64,000 nucleotides of DNA from contig CAYPFR010000006.1 of NCBI GenBank assembly GCA_964410285.1, positions 62,001 to 126,000 of the forward strand. The letters are read 5' to 3'. A program made the translations under genes and the position numbers. Under the pieces are notes generated by a model. It was not told the origin of the DNA, made no database searches, and worked only from the letters and a program-made list of their open reading frames with translations. Below are positions 8,549 to 17,727 of this stretch, piece by piece (position 1 is the stretch's first letter; the number at the start of each line of letters is the position of its first letter). The stretch is from Fretibacter sp964410285. Lineage in GTDB: Bacteria; Pseudomonadota; Alphaproteobacteria; Caulobacterales; Maricaulaceae.

Positions 8549-8724
8549 GAGGAGCCGTCTTTATCAGTGTTTTTATTCGGCGGCTTGCGGTTTTTAAAAA
8601 AATAGTCCAGCCCCACAATAGAGATCAATGTCATCAAAATCGCAAAAGGGGGATGCCGCAGGGCCAGCAAAATCATAACGCCAATGACAGCGCCGATAAG
8701 AAGGGCATAGGGATGGATACGCAT
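8545..8724 (-). CDS. Small membrane protein (59 aa), unknown function
   Basis: Reading from the ATG at 8724 gives a 59-residue protein beginning MRIHPYALLIGAVIGVMILL. Two hydrophobic stretches (about 7-22 and 26-43) are followed by a Lys/Asn/Asp tail (FFKNRKPPNKNTDKDGSS). A GAGGT ribosome site sits seven bases upstream, and the TGA stop overlaps the start of the histidine phosphatase gene as ATGA. The ribosome site, overlap and composition support a real gene. I do not recognise a family; a two-helix inner-membrane partner of the phosphatase is a guess. Confidence 0.75.
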   Translation of the reverse strand: MRIHPYALLIGAVIGVMILLALRHPPFAILMTLISIVGLDYFFKNRKPPNKNTDKDGSS

Positions 8725-8795
8725 AATCGACCTCGGTGTTTAGCGAACGGTTTATCAAAAGGACGCCTTTAGCCTGATGATAAACTAAAGATACA

Positions 8796-9404
8796 TCAGG
8801 GTTTAAGTTCAACGTCCCAGTAAAGATAGTCAAGCCAGCTTTGATGTAAATAATTGGGCGGAAAGCGGCGGCCTTGATGCTGTAGTTGATGGGTTGTGGG
8901 CTGACGCGGCGCCGTGCGAGGTATCATACCTGCCTCTCGCGCGAGACGCCCGCCCTTTTTTAAATTACAGCGCGAACAGGCGGCGACAATATTTGTCCAG
9001 CTCGTAACCCCGCCAAGGCGGCGCGGCACAAGGTGGTCAAAGGTCAAATCTTCCCCGCTGCCGCAGTAAACACATTCAAATCCGTCGCGTAGAAACAAAT
9101 TAAACCGCGTGAAGGCCGGCGCGCGGTTTTGCGGCACGTAATCTTTGAGCGCGACAACGCTTGGGAGCTTCATTTCAAAAGACGCCGAGCGGACGGATTG
9201 CTGATAACCGTCCACGACATTCACCCGCTCTAGGAAAACCGCTTTCACTGCATCCTGCCAAGACCACAGCGAGAGCGGGAAATATGATAAGGGCTGGTAA
9301 TCCGCATTTAAAACAAGACAGGGGTAATTCCCTTGCGTTACAGGCTGCAAATCGCGAGGCAAGGCCGCCTGCCCCATTTCGGACGTAGACGCGATCACGC
9401 CCAT
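8796..9404 (-). CDS. HNH endonuclease family protein
   Basis: Protein of 202 residues. It has a zinc-binding CVYC (111-114), the HNH core DHLVPRRLGG (123-132), TSWTN with the middle Asn, and the second cysteine pair CSRCN (143-147). This matches stand-alone HNH proteins common in alphaproteobacterial chromosomes, whose biological role is not established. The conserved extension before the nuclease domain (PCLVLNADYQPLSYFPLSLW) is typical of this group. There is no sign of an adjacent methylase or phage genes. Confidence 0.9.
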   Translation of the reverse strand: MGVIASTSEMGQAALPRDLQPVTQGNYPCLVLNADYQPLSYFPLSLWSWQDAVKAVFLERVNVVDGYQQSVRSASFEMKLPSVVALKDYVPQNRAPAFTRFNLFLRDGFECVYCGSGEDLTFDHLVPRRLGGVTSWTNIVAACSRCNLKKGGRLAREAGMIPRTAPRQPTTHQLQHQGRRFPPNYLHQSWLDYLYWDVELKP

Positions 9405-9635
9405 GGCGCGCCCCCCACGTAAAGTTTCAATCCGGTTCGGGCCGGCACAATTCTATTTTCGGATATAGTTTGACTGAAAACGTAGCCTCTTAGTTCTTGA
9501 TTTCGCCTTAGCTAACCAGAACAGCGCCTCTATGACAAGGCAGGAATTTCAGCGCAAAGCTGCGCGGGGCGCATCGGCGCACGCAAAACTGAGATTAGCC
9601 CTCGCCAGATTCGAGCGGGCAGGTCATGATAGGAT

Positions 9636-11171
9636 ATGCGATTCGCACGGCCCATAGACATTAAATGCCCCAATTACGGGCGATCCCTCCGGTCTATCTT
9701 GGAGGCTGCGGTGGTCTGCACGGCAGCAACACTCCTCCTTGAGAGTGCAGCCTTGGCCCAAACCTCCGTTATCACGCCAAGGCAGCAGACCCCAAAAGCC
9801 TCGCCTGCCGCAAATTTGTCGGGCGTTCCCAAATTCCCTCGCGCCAAGCTTGGGGCCGCGCCGCAATCTGTCGCCGCATCTGGCAAGGCCGAAAATCTTA
9901 CCTCAAGCCTGCGCCGGCGCACAAAGGGCAGCCGCGACCGCGCCGCTGTGCCAGACGGGCTTTATTTGAAACGCGCAGCCTCAGGGCTGGGCGAGATAAC
10001 GGCTCTGACCTCTGATAATGAGGGGCAACTCTTTGCCCTGAATAAGGCCGGATCAATTTTTGTTCTTTATGACCGCGCGATGGACGGGCGTATGGATACG
10101 CAGCGCGTATTAACCGCTGGGCTTGACGCGCCAAGCGGCCTCGCGTTTGCGGGCGGCTTTCTTTATGTCGCAGACCAGAGCGCTATCTGGCAGATCGATA
10201 TAGCCAGCGGAGCGCGGAAAGTGTTCGTTCCCCTTACCAATATAAAGGCAGGCCCGCAGCGCCCGCTTATCTATTATCAAAACAAGCTGGTTTTGGGCCT
10301 GAGCGACCAAGAGATCGCGGGAGCTGCCGGAAAATCGAAAGTTCTTTCAATTGATATGGGAACTCGGCGCGCCAATCTGCTGACTGAAATACCGGGCGCG
10401 CCGCTACGGGCGCTCTCTATTGGCGGGGGGCAAATATGGGCCGCTGCTGGGGAAAATCTTTGGCCGCTTGGGGTGCAAAATGCGAAGGGGTTTCAAACGC
10501 GTTACCCGCTTGAAACCGGCGCGCCGGCATTGGCCGTTTTGCTCCCCTCCAAGGAGATAGCCTATCCGCCAGATTGGCCCGCCGCCCTGCGTGAGCACAT
10601 CATCGCGGTGCAGGGTCCGGCCGGCCGGCCGAGTGCGGCGTCCAGCGGCGGCAATAATGTCGTCAGCTTGCCGACTCTTTTTGGCGCGCCGGGTCCCGAA
10701 CTCCTTCAGCTTGTGGGAGGATTTACAGGTAAAAGCGGGCAAAGCGCATGGGCAGCCCCCTCGGCTATCTTAATGGAGCCGCGCGGGCTTTTCATTGCCG
10801 ACCGTCTGGGCGGCAGCCTTTATCGCCTGAGCGCAGATAATCGCCCAGTGCCTCGGGCAAAAAAGCCTCTCCTGCCGCCCATCCCCGCGCCGGTAAAACA
10901 AAAGCCGTCGCGCGCGCCCAATGATACGCCGGCCATGGCCGGTAGCTCTCTTCTTGAAGCCAGCCATCTTGAGACGGCCAGCACACTTAGCGCCGGCTCG
11001 CTATTGAAAAAGAGACATGAAGAAAAAGAACAAAGTAAAGCGGAGGAAAAAAAGCGGGCCGAAGCAGAAAAGCTTGAGGCCAAAGCTGAGGCGCGCGAGG
11101 CGCGGGAGCGCCAGCGCAAAGAGTCAATTGCGCGTCTTTTGAAGAAAAATCACGCCGCAAGCGGAAACTAG
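9636..11171 (+). CDS. Secreted beta-propeller protein (sorbosone dehydrogenase/NHL-like) with charged tail
   Basis: Protein of 511 residues. An N-terminal hydrophobic segment with a likely signal cleavage after AALA precedes a Pro/Arg-rich linker. Propeller-like blades run from about 105 to 400 (GLYLKRAASGLGEITALTSD, APSGLAFAGGFLYVAD, EPRGLFIADRLGGSLYRL), as in glucose/sorbosone dehydrogenase-type proteins. I did not identify a complete PQQ site, so enzyme activity is uncertain. The last 80 or so residues are a Lys/Glu/Ala coiled-coil-like tail (KRHEEKEQSKAEEKKRAEAE), unusual for the family. It is convergent with the DUF547 gene. Confidence 0.7.
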   Translation: MRFARPIDIKCPNYGRSLRSILEAAVVCTAATLLLESAALAQTSVITPRQQTPKASPAANLSGVPKFPRAKLGAAPQSVAASGKAENLTSSLRRRTKGSRDRAAVPDGLYLKRAASGLGEITALTSDNEGQLFALNKAGSIFVLYDRAMDGRMDTQRVLTAGLDAPSGLAFAGGFLYVADQSAIWQIDIASGARKVFVPLTNIKAGPQRPLIYYQNKLVLGLSDQEIAGAAGKSKVLSIDMGTRRANLLTEIPGAPLRALSIGGGQIWAAAGENLWPLGVQNAKGFQTRYPLETGAPALAVLLPSKEIAYPPDWPAALREHIIAVQGPAGRPSAASSGGNNVVSLPTLFGAPGPELLQLVGGFTGKSGQSAWAAPSAILMEPRGLFIADRLGGSLYRLSADNRPVPRAKKPLLPPIPAPVKQKPSRAPNDTPAMAGSSLLEASHLETASTLSAGSLLKKRHEEKEQSKAEEKKRAEAEKLEAKAEAREARERQRKESIARLLKKNHAASGN

Positions 11172-11187
11172 CGCCGCTAATTTTTGA

Positions 11188-12408
11188 CTAATTTCCCGAG
11201 GGCGGCGGAACATATTCCGAACTTGCCGGATCCACATTCGGATCGTATTCCCGGCTCGGGGTTTCAATGTCTTCGATAATCACAGAATCGGAAATCAGCA
11301 AATCGCGTGTGCGCAGCGTTTTGCGTTTTTGATTAAGCTCTCGCAGCGTATTGAAAAGCTCACGCGAAATCCTCTGATCCCCAGTTGCGCTTTGAACGCG
11401 CGCCGTGGCAATGCGTTCCCGTTCCCCGCCGACAAGATCAGCCACAACCTCATCATAGCTGTCTATTTTCATGGGCTTTCCGCTACGGATTTCGGCCTGT
11501 ACCTCTTCGCGCGCATGGCGGAGCAAGTGCGCCTCCAGATCGGCTTCGAAATTGGGGAAATAAAAGGCTTTGGCCTCGTCATAGACACGCGAGACATTAC
11601 GCGTCTTTGAGCCTTCATTAAAGCCGCGAAGGGCATTGACAAACTCTGCGCCGGTTTCTGCGAGTGCTCTGCCTAAATTATCTGCTGTAAAGGCATAATC
11701 ACGCAGCGCTGGGGACCCTATATCTCCGCGAAAGAAACCATATATCACATTTGGATTTGGCCAATTAGGATAGACAATCCGCTCCCGGATATCGCGCAGC
11801 GATAAAGGCGTGCCTTTTAGCGTGATAAGCTTGGCATCATCGACAGGGACGCCGCCCACCTTCATACGGCTTGGGCGCTTGACGGGGTAGTTTTGCGTGA
11901 TCTGATCGATCATCACGATATTATGTAAATTGAACCAAAATGCCAATTGCTCATTGCGGGACAGTCTAACGATATCAATCTCATTGCCTATACGTTCCAA
12001 ATCAAGGCGATATTCATGAATTGCGCCCTTATACTCGTCATTGAGAAGCGAGAAACTTATGCGGCTCCCCTCCAGCCGATATGGGCTCGTATGGCCGGTG
12101 CGAAAGCGCGAACCCACGGTTAAGTCAGGTTTACCCATGTAACGCCGCGTAGACTGCCCAAGGGGCAAAACCGAATAATTCAGCGCATCATTATAAATGC
12201 TATAGTCAAGTCGCGTACGCAGACTTTGGGGCTGCGGGGCAAAGGCCGCAATTGGCCGTGCCGAGCCCTCAAGTCCGGCGGTGCCAACGGCGTTAATCTG
12301 GCCGAGCTGCGCGATTTTTACAGGCGTACCTTGCGCGCTTGCGGGCGCGGCAGCCAAACACGTAAAGGCGGCTACACAAAAACCCAGTGTTTTTAATCCG
12401 GTGGTCAT
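11188..12408 (-). CDS. DUF547 domain-containing secreted protein
   Basis: Starting at the ATG at 12408 (AAGG eight bases upstream), the protein has 406 residues with a signal peptide ending APASAQ. The central region has hallmarks of DUF547: LAFWFNLHNIVMIDQI, then LSLRDIRERIV and FRGDIGSPALRDYAF. Bacterial DUF547 proteins are mostly uncharacterised. The C-terminal 100 residues are charged and end in a Pro-rich tail. It lies downstream of nothing obvious in an operon. Confidence 0.85.
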   Translation of the reverse strand: MTTGLKTLGFCVAAFTCLAAAPASAQGTPVKIAQLGQINAVGTAGLEGSARPIAAFAPQPQSLRTRLDYSIYNDALNYSVLPLGQSTRRYMGKPDLTVGSRFRTGHTSPYRLEGSRISFSLLNDEYKGAIHEYRLDLERIGNEIDIVRLSRNEQLAFWFNLHNIVMIDQITQNYPVKRPSRMKVGGVPVDDAKLITLKGTPLSLRDIRERIVYPNWPNPNVIYGFFRGDIGSPALRDYAFTADNLGRALAETGAEFVNALRGFNEGSKTRNVSRVYDEAKAFYFPNFEADLEAHLLRHAREEVQAEIRSGKPMKIDSYDEVVADLVGGERERIATARVQSATGDQRISRELFNTLRELNQKRKTLRTRDLLISDSVIIEDIETPSREYDPNVDPASSEYVPPPSGN

Positions 12409-12479
12409 TTTAAAACCTTTTCGTTCAACGTGCGTTAGGCGTGTCCATAGCACAGGCCTTATCGTTTTTCAATAAATAA

Positions 12480-14000
12480 TTAGCCGGAGGTTTGACTGGC
12501 CTCAAGAGCGTCCGATAGGCGTTTGAGCCGAAGCTTTATACGCGGCCCTTCTAGGGCGGCGGCGGGGCTGGCGGCGGTCAGCACCGCTTGTGAACCTTGC
12601 AGGGAAAGCGAGAGCTGCCCCAGTAATTTTTCGGACCTCCCTGAGGCAACAATAGCCAAACGTATGGCAAGGCCGTAAATCAGGGCTGCACGGCGCTGGG
12701 TGGGCGTAAGTAAAAGCGCCGCCGCGTCGGCATTTGGCACAGGTCTCTTGCCCGTAAAGGAACGGAATAATATGAGCGCGAGATAGACCCGCTCCGCATG
12801 GTCCAACCCGCCCAGCGGCGCATGCAGCACAGTTTCAAAGATCATATCCGCGCGGTGATCAGGATGCAGGCCCCGCCCTATCCCCGCCAGCGCGCAAGCC
12901 GCGCGGCGCAGGCGGCCTTCGGCTGCCGCTGGGAAGGCGGATGGGAAACGTTCACTGGCCGGCGCTAAGAAATCATATAATGGCCCCGCAAACCCAGCCC
13001 CGCCATGAAGATTACCTGCCGCCAAATCACGGCATCCATCAAGTAGCGCATCACGCTGTCTTTGCAGGGCTGGCAACGCATTATAAATCATCCCCTCGCG
13101 CAGCCCTGTGCGCGAGACAATAATGCGGCTTGGGGAAAGCCAGCTAATAAGTTCTGATAACAGCAGCGCGCCATAAGGCAAAGTCTCTGCACGGCGCAGC
13201 GAAATATCAGGCCAGCCAACCACAGTCTCGCGCCCCTCACCTGCGGCCCAGTTGGCAAAATCCAACGCGGCCCCGGGCGGCATTTCATAGCTCTGCACAA
13301 TGGGTAAAGGATAGGCGGTCTTTTGCTGGCTGATGCGGGCGAGGTTACGCCAAGCGCCCCCAATCAAATAGAGCGGCGTCCCGATGGCCCTCGGCGCGGC
13401 GCCCGCGCGCAAGGCCGAGCTAATCCTCTCGCGCAGTCTTTCTGGTGCATAGCGCCCGCTTGAAAGCAAGGCCCCGTCCATAGAAAACGGCCCCAGCGGG
13501 AATGTCGACCCAGCCTTTGGCTGCCCTTTATCAATAGAGATCAGCTCGAGGCTGGCCCCGCCCAAATCCGCCGCCAAGCCGCTTGCGCGCGGCATAGAGG
13601 CGATCAAGCCTAGCGCGGACAGGCGGGCTTCTTCTGCGCCGCTGATGGGGGAAATATCAAAGCCAGTCTCGGCTTTTACGCGCGCGGCAAATTCGGGAGC
13701 ATCCTTTGCGTCGCGCATGGCCGCCGTTGCCGCAATCAGGACATCTTCCGTGCCTTGCGCGCGGCAAATAAGTGAAAATCGGCGAAGCGCCTCTAGCGTC
13801 TGCGTGCAGCCATCAGGCGATAGTTTTTGCGTGCGCGCAAGATCGCGGCCAAGACCCGCATGAATTTTTTCAGAATAAATGGCAGAAAAAGCCCGTCCAT
13901 AAACATCATAGATGACGAGGCGTACGGAATTAGAGCCAATATCCAATACGCCGTAACGGCGCTTTGGCGGGGCCTCATATGTCGCGCCGGCAGGGGTCAT
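12480..14000 (-). CDS. ppx: Ppx/GppA family exopolyphosphatase
   Basis: Removes phosphate from polyphosphate ends, or hydrolyses pppGpp in some members. The actin-like fold starts with VLDIGSNSVRLVIYD (about 18-32) and carries IAATAAMRDAKDAPEF, then SGAEEARLSALG and AADLGGASLELISI, all standard for the family. A C-terminal helical domain with an HD-like segment follows. The length of 506 residues is normal. Its start overlaps the stop of ppk by 4 bp (13997-14000), so synthesis and breakdown of polyphosphate are in one operon. Confidence 0.94.
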   Translation of the reverse strand: MTPAGATYEAPPKRRYGVLDIGSNSVRLVIYDVYGRAFSAIYSEKIHAGLGRDLARTQKLSPDGCTQTLEALRRFSLICRAQGTEDVLIAATAAMRDAKDAPEFAARVKAETGFDISPISGAEEARLSALGLIASMPRASGLAADLGGASLELISIDKGQPKAGSTFPLGPFSMDGALLSSGRYAPERLRERISSALRAGAAPRAIGTPLYLIGGAWRNLARISQQKTAYPLPIVQSYEMPPGAALDFANWAAGEGRETVVGWPDISLRRAETLPYGALLLSELISWLSPSRIIVSRTGLREGMIYNALPALQRQRDALLDGCRDLAAGNLHGGAGFAGPLYDFLAPASERFPSAFPAAAEGRLRRAACALAGIGRGLHPDHRADMIFETVLHAPLGGLDHAERVYLALILFRSFTGKRPVPNADAAALLLTPTQRRAALIYGLAIRLAIVASGRSEKLLGQLSLSLQGSQAVLTAASPAAALEGPRIKLRLKRLSDALEASQTSG

Positions 14001-16189
14001 TCATTAGCCGCTGCCGCGGGAGGCATTTTTGGCAAGTCCTGCCGCGGGGTTTTAGGCAGCGTATTTTTGCCCTTGGCGTTCGGTATATTGAGTCTTTGCG
14101 GGGCGGAATATTTCAAGCTCTTCCCCCGGCCTGATAAGGACGGATTTTCCATGAAATATTGATGCGCCGAAAATGGCGTTTTGCCCTGCGGAGTCCGGCG
14201 AATATATTTGCCAGTGGGGCGCAAATCCCAACTATTGAGTTCGTCATTGAGGTTTGCGATCATAATCTGGTTCATCACCTGATCGCGCACCGTCGGTGCC
14301 TCCACGGCGACAAGCGTCTCCACGCGCCGGTTCAGATTACGCGGCATCCAATCGGCGGAACTAAAGTATATTTTGGCGCGGGCATTCGGCAGCGCGCGGC
14401 CATTCCCAAAGCACATAATTCGCGAGTGTTCCAAAAACCTTCCAACAATCGACTTTACCCTGATATTATCGGACAATCCCGGCACCCCTGGCCGCAAGCA
14501 GCAAATGCCGCGTATAATTAGATCAATCTGAACCCCAGCCGCCGAGGCGCTATAAAGCTTTTCGATCATATCCGTATCCACCAGCGCATTCATCTTGGCC
14601 CAAATGGCTCCCTGCCCGCCGGACATGGCCGTTTTTATTTCATGATCGATTAACGCATACAGAGTCTCGCGCAGATTAATCGGCGCAATAGAGAGTTTCT
14701 TGAGCCCTGATGGCTTTGAATAGGAGGTTACATAATTAAAAAGCTTGCCGACATCTGCCCCCATAACAGGGTCGGCTGTAAACAAAGCCAAATCTGTGTA
14801 AATTTTGGCATTTATCTGATGGTAATTGCCGGTGCCCAAATGCGTGTAACTTCGAAAGCGTTTGCCCTCTTTACGGATAACCAGTGAGACTTTGGCGTGG
14901 GTTTTAAAATCCATAAACCCGTAAACCACATGCACGCCGGCCCGCTCCAAATCGCGTGCCCAGCGCATATTGCTTTCTTCGTCGAAACGGGCCTTTAATT
15001 CTACGAGAGCCGTGACGGTTTTCCCCCGCTCGGCTGCCTCAATCAAGGCTTTGACAATCGGGCTATTGTCGGAGGTGCGGTAAAGGGTTTGCTTGATCAC
15101 AGCCACATTAGGGTCGGTAGCAGCTTGTTTTAGAAACTGTACTACCACGTCAAATTCTTCATAGGGGTGATGCACCAAAATATCCTTGGCAGCGATAGCG
15201 GCGAAGCAATCTCCATCAAACTCGCGAATGCGTTCAGGAAAGCGCGGCTGAAAGGGCGGAAATAAAAGCGATGGGTCGCGGCCATCAATGAGTTCTTCAA
15301 GGTCTGCCATGCCCACAACGGAACCTGTTTCGATAACGGCCTCGTCCCAACACTCAAAGCTATCAATCAGAAAGTCCTTGAGTTCAGCCGGCATATCGGC
15401 ATGCACTTCAAGACGAATGGCTCTCCCACGCCGGCGTTTTTTCATCAGGAATTCAAAATGGGAAACAAGGTCTTCGGCCTCTTCATCCACCGCGATATCG
15501 CTATCGCGTGTCACTCGAAATTCCCCGCAATTATCGATCACGGCATCGGGAAATAGCGAGGCCGCATAGTGGGTCAGCACGTCTTCGATCATCACAACGA
15601 CTTTGCGTTTCTTGCGCTTGGAAAGCGTTATGAATCTCGGTACATGCGCCGGCACAGGAATAAGAGCGTTCATTCGCTTTGCGCCGCCCCTTCGGCGCAG
15701 GCATAGCGCCATGCCAAATCCAAGGTTCGGGATAAACGGAAAGGGATGGGCCGGATCAACCGCCAGCGGTGAGAGGAGCGGCAAGATACTCGCCTTGTAA
15801 ATACCTTCGAGGGCGCGGGCTTCTTCAGGGCTAAGGTCCGCCACCGCTTTGACCGTCAGGCCCGAGGTCTCGAGCTGAGTTCTTATGTCGGCCCAGCAAG
15901 CACTTTGCTTTGCAAAAATTTTGCGCGCACGTTTATCAATTTTTGAAAGCTGCTTTAGCGAAGAGAACCCATCAAGGCTTTCAGTGCTGAGTCCCGCTAA
16001 GACCTGCGTGCGAAGGCCCGCAACCCGCACCATGTAAAACTCGTCAAGATTGCGGGCGGAAATCGATAAAAAACGCAAACGTTCCATCAGCGCCAGATCA
16101 GGGTTTTGCGCCTCCTCGAGCACGCGCGAATTGAAAAACAGCCACGAAAGCTCGCGGTTAAAATAGCGGCGCGAGGAGGTCTCTTTCAT
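13997..16189 (-). CDS. ppk1: Polyphosphate kinase 1
   Basis: Makes polyphosphate reversibly from ATP. The 730-residue protein begins with the PPK N-terminal signature RYFNRELSWLFFNSRVLEEA. It contains the autophosphorylated-histidine region YTHLGTGNYHQINAKIYTDL and the second conserved histidine in FLEHSRIMCFGNG. The first gene of the ppk-ppx operon. A long Arg/Lys/Pro-rich tail after the catalytic core ends in Ala residues. Phosphate control is usual for the family, but I did not identify a clear Pho box. Confidence 0.97.
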   Translation of the reverse strand: MKETSSRRYFNRELSWLFFNSRVLEEAQNPDLALMERLRFLSISARNLDEFYMVRVAGLRTQVLAGLSTESLDGFSSLKQLSKIDKRARKIFAKQSACWADIRTQLETSGLTVKAVADLSPEEARALEGIYKASILPLLSPLAVDPAHPFPFIPNLGFGMALCLRRRGGAKRMNALIPVPAHVPRFITLSKRKKRKVVVMIEDVLTHYAASLFPDAVIDNCGEFRVTRDSDIAVDEEAEDLVSHFEFLMKKRRRGRAIRLEVHADMPAELKDFLIDSFECWDEAVIETGSVVGMADLEELIDGRDPSLLFPPFQPRFPERIREFDGDCFAAIAAKDILVHHPYEEFDVVVQFLKQAATDPNVAVIKQTLYRTSDNSPIVKALIEAAERGKTVTALVELKARFDEESNMRWARDLERAGVHVVYGFMDFKTHAKVSLVIRKEGKRFRSYTHLGTGNYHQINAKIYTDLALFTADPVMGADVGKLFNYVTSYSKPSGLKKLSIAPINLRETLYALIDHEIKTAMSGGQGAIWAKMNALVDTDMIEKLYSASAAGVQIDLIIRGICCLRPGVPGLSDNIRVKSIVGRFLEHSRIMCFGNGRALPNARAKIYFSSADWMPRNLNRRVETLVAVEAPTVRDQVMNQIMIANLNDELNSWDLRPTGKYIRRTPQGKTPFSAHQYFMENPSLSGRGKSLKYSAPQRLNIPNAKGKNTLPKTPRQDLPKMPPAAAANE

Positions 16190-16355
16190 AATATCGCCTG
16201 CGTTATCCTAAGTGTTTCTGCGTTTATCGTCTGATTTACGTACTCAAGATGTCTATATCACGCCGATACGAATGTGGACACCAAGCACGGCATGCCCTCT
16301 TATTTGCAAAGCACATTGTGTCATCTGGCCGCGGCCGCAGGGCCCAAAGGGCAGG

Positions 16356-16835
16356 CTAGGCCGCAGCCGCCGCCGCAGATTGCGTGATCAGTATATAAAG
16401 ACTTTGCGCGTCTGGGGCTGTACGCAGGCGCTCCCGCGTTTCCTCACGGCGAAGGCGGCGGGAGAATTGCGCCAAGGCCCGCAAATGCGCCCCGCCTGCA
16501 TCTGACGGCGCCACTAACAAAACCGCCAGATCAACCGGGACATCATCCACAGCCTCATAATCTATTGCCTCGTCAAGGCGCGCGAAGACGGCATAGACAC
16601 GATCAAGCCCGTCGATCCGCGCATGCGGCAATGCCACACCCTGTCCGACGCCCGTCGAGCCGAGACGCTCGCGCTCAAGTGAAGCCTGAACAATATCACG
16701 GGCGCTGACGCCGCTATCTTTGAAGACGGGCAAATTTTCCAGCTTTTCAGCCATGAGCTGAAGTAATTGCTTCTTACTACTTGCGTGCGCATTCGGCATT
16801 ACGCCGTCGACGTTAAAATGAATATCACGTGTCAT
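16356..16835 (-). CDS. ptsN: PTS IIA-like nitrogen regulatory protein
   Basis: EIIA-Ntr protein of the nitrogen PTS phosphorelay. The phosphorylated histidine lies in GVALPHARIDG (about residue 71 from the chosen start), and VDLAVLLVAPSDAGGAHLRALAQ is the usual second conserved block. I take the ATG at 16835 because the family starts shortly before the KASSKKQ-type segment; an in-frame start at 16895 would add 20 non-conserved residues. It lies just downstream of hpf, the usual alphaproteobacterial order. The C terminus is a run of alanines. Confidence 0.95.
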   Translation of the reverse strand: MTRDIHFNVDGVMPNAHASSKKQLLQLMAEKLENLPVFKDSGVSARDIVQASLERERLGSTGVGQGVALPHARIDGLDRVYAVFARLDEAIDYEAVDDVPVDLAVLLVAPSDAGGAHLRALAQFSRRLRREETRERLRTAPDAQSLYILITQSAAAAAA

Positions 16836-16922
16836 GCAGACTAGTCTTTTACTGTGGGGTAGCCCTGCTGCAAAATAGCAGCGAAGGTTGCTCATCCCAA
16901 ATTCCAGCGCCTCTTAAACGGA

Positions 16923-17513
16923 TTAGGCCTTGGGGTCAATCCACCCAATATTGCCATCTGGCCGCTTAAAAACGATATTAATTCGCCCGTGTTTTACATT
17001 ATTAAAAACTACCACGCCATTATCGGCCAATCCTAATTCCAAGGCTGCCATACCCGGCGTCATCGTCCGCAAAGGCTGGCTCGCCTCGGAGATAATCATT
17101 GGCTCTTGCGGCGGGGCGGAGCCTGCGTTCTCATCGTCATCAAGATCACTATCATCAACAGGATTTTTCATAATGAACATATTAAAGGCTTCCGCCTTGG
17201 CAGCTGTTTTGACATCTGGGTGGTGATCTTTCAGTCGGCGCTTATAGCGCCGCAGGCGTTTTTCCATATGCTCCAGCGCTTCATCGGTCGCCCCGTAGGC
17301 TTCGGCCGCATTTCCTGTAGCTTCCATGGTTGCGCCGCTGGGCAGATGTACAGAGCAAACTGTCCTAAATCCAGAGCCCTCCCGCGAGACAGAGACATGG
17401 GCCTCCCCCTCTCTGTGTATATATTTGTCAATCATCTCGTCGAAACGTTCATTTATTCTGGCATGTAGCGCGGGTGAAACATCGATATTTTTAGAGACGA
17501 TTTGGATTTGCAT
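16923..17513 (-). CDS. hpf: Ribosome hibernation promoting factor, long form
   Basis: Binds the 30S subunit and, in the long form, drives 100S ribosome dimers when growth stops. The N-terminal domain (MQIQIVSKNIDVSPALHARI through RRYKRRLKDHH, about 1-100) is the HPF/YfiA fold. A linker leads to the C-terminal dimerisation domain (MTPGMAALELGL, then NIVFKRPDGNIGWIDP). The length of 196 residues fits long HPF. It is divergent from the ParB-like gene and precedes ptsN in the same direction. Confidence 0.96.
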   Translation of the reverse strand: MQIQIVSKNIDVSPALHARINERFDEMIDKYIHREGEAHVSVSREGSGFRTVCSVHLPSGATMEATGNAAEAYGATDEALEHMEKRLRRYKRRLKDHHPDVKTAAKAEAFNMFIMKNPVDDSDLDDDENAGSAPPQEPMIISEASQPLRTMTPGMAALELGLADNGVVVFNNVKHGRINIVFKRPDGNIGWIDPKA

Positions 17514-17630
17514 ATAAACTCACTTTCTTGGCTGTTCTCCATCCTACCATAGATTTAGGGATTTAGCAGAGAAATTTCACGAAAATCTGCCCTTACCCCC
17601 AATTTTTTTGTTTAAAAACAAAGAGAAAGG

Positions 17631-17705
17631 TTAATTTGTATTAACCATAATGGCCATTTTTTAAGGCCGGGAACATTTTCTGGAAAGGAACGTTTAACCA
17701 TAATG
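17631..17705. promoter_or_regulatory. Duplicated TTAACCATAATG motif and palindrome upstream of the ParB-like gene
   Basis: The 12-mer TTAACCATAATG occurs at 17641-17652 and again at 17694-17705. The first copy is part of a perfect inverted repeat, GGTTAAT-TTGT-ATTAACC (17629-17646). It lies between hpf and the ParB-like gene. It resembles CtrA half-sites (TTAACCAT), but the palindrome spacing is six bases, not seven. The repeats are seen directly; a regulator is inferred. Confidence 0.45.
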
Positions 17706-17727
17706 CAAAGCGTGATTGGAGACGACT

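Noticed and set aside
8594..8833. 79-residue minus-strand frame
   Set aside because: It overlaps both the HNH gene end and the 59-residue membrane protein in another frame; the latter has the ribosome site and gene overlap.
17631..17644. CtrA box at GGTTAATTTGTATTAACC
   Set aside because: The two TTAA blocks are separated by six bases, not seven; kept only as a palindrome.
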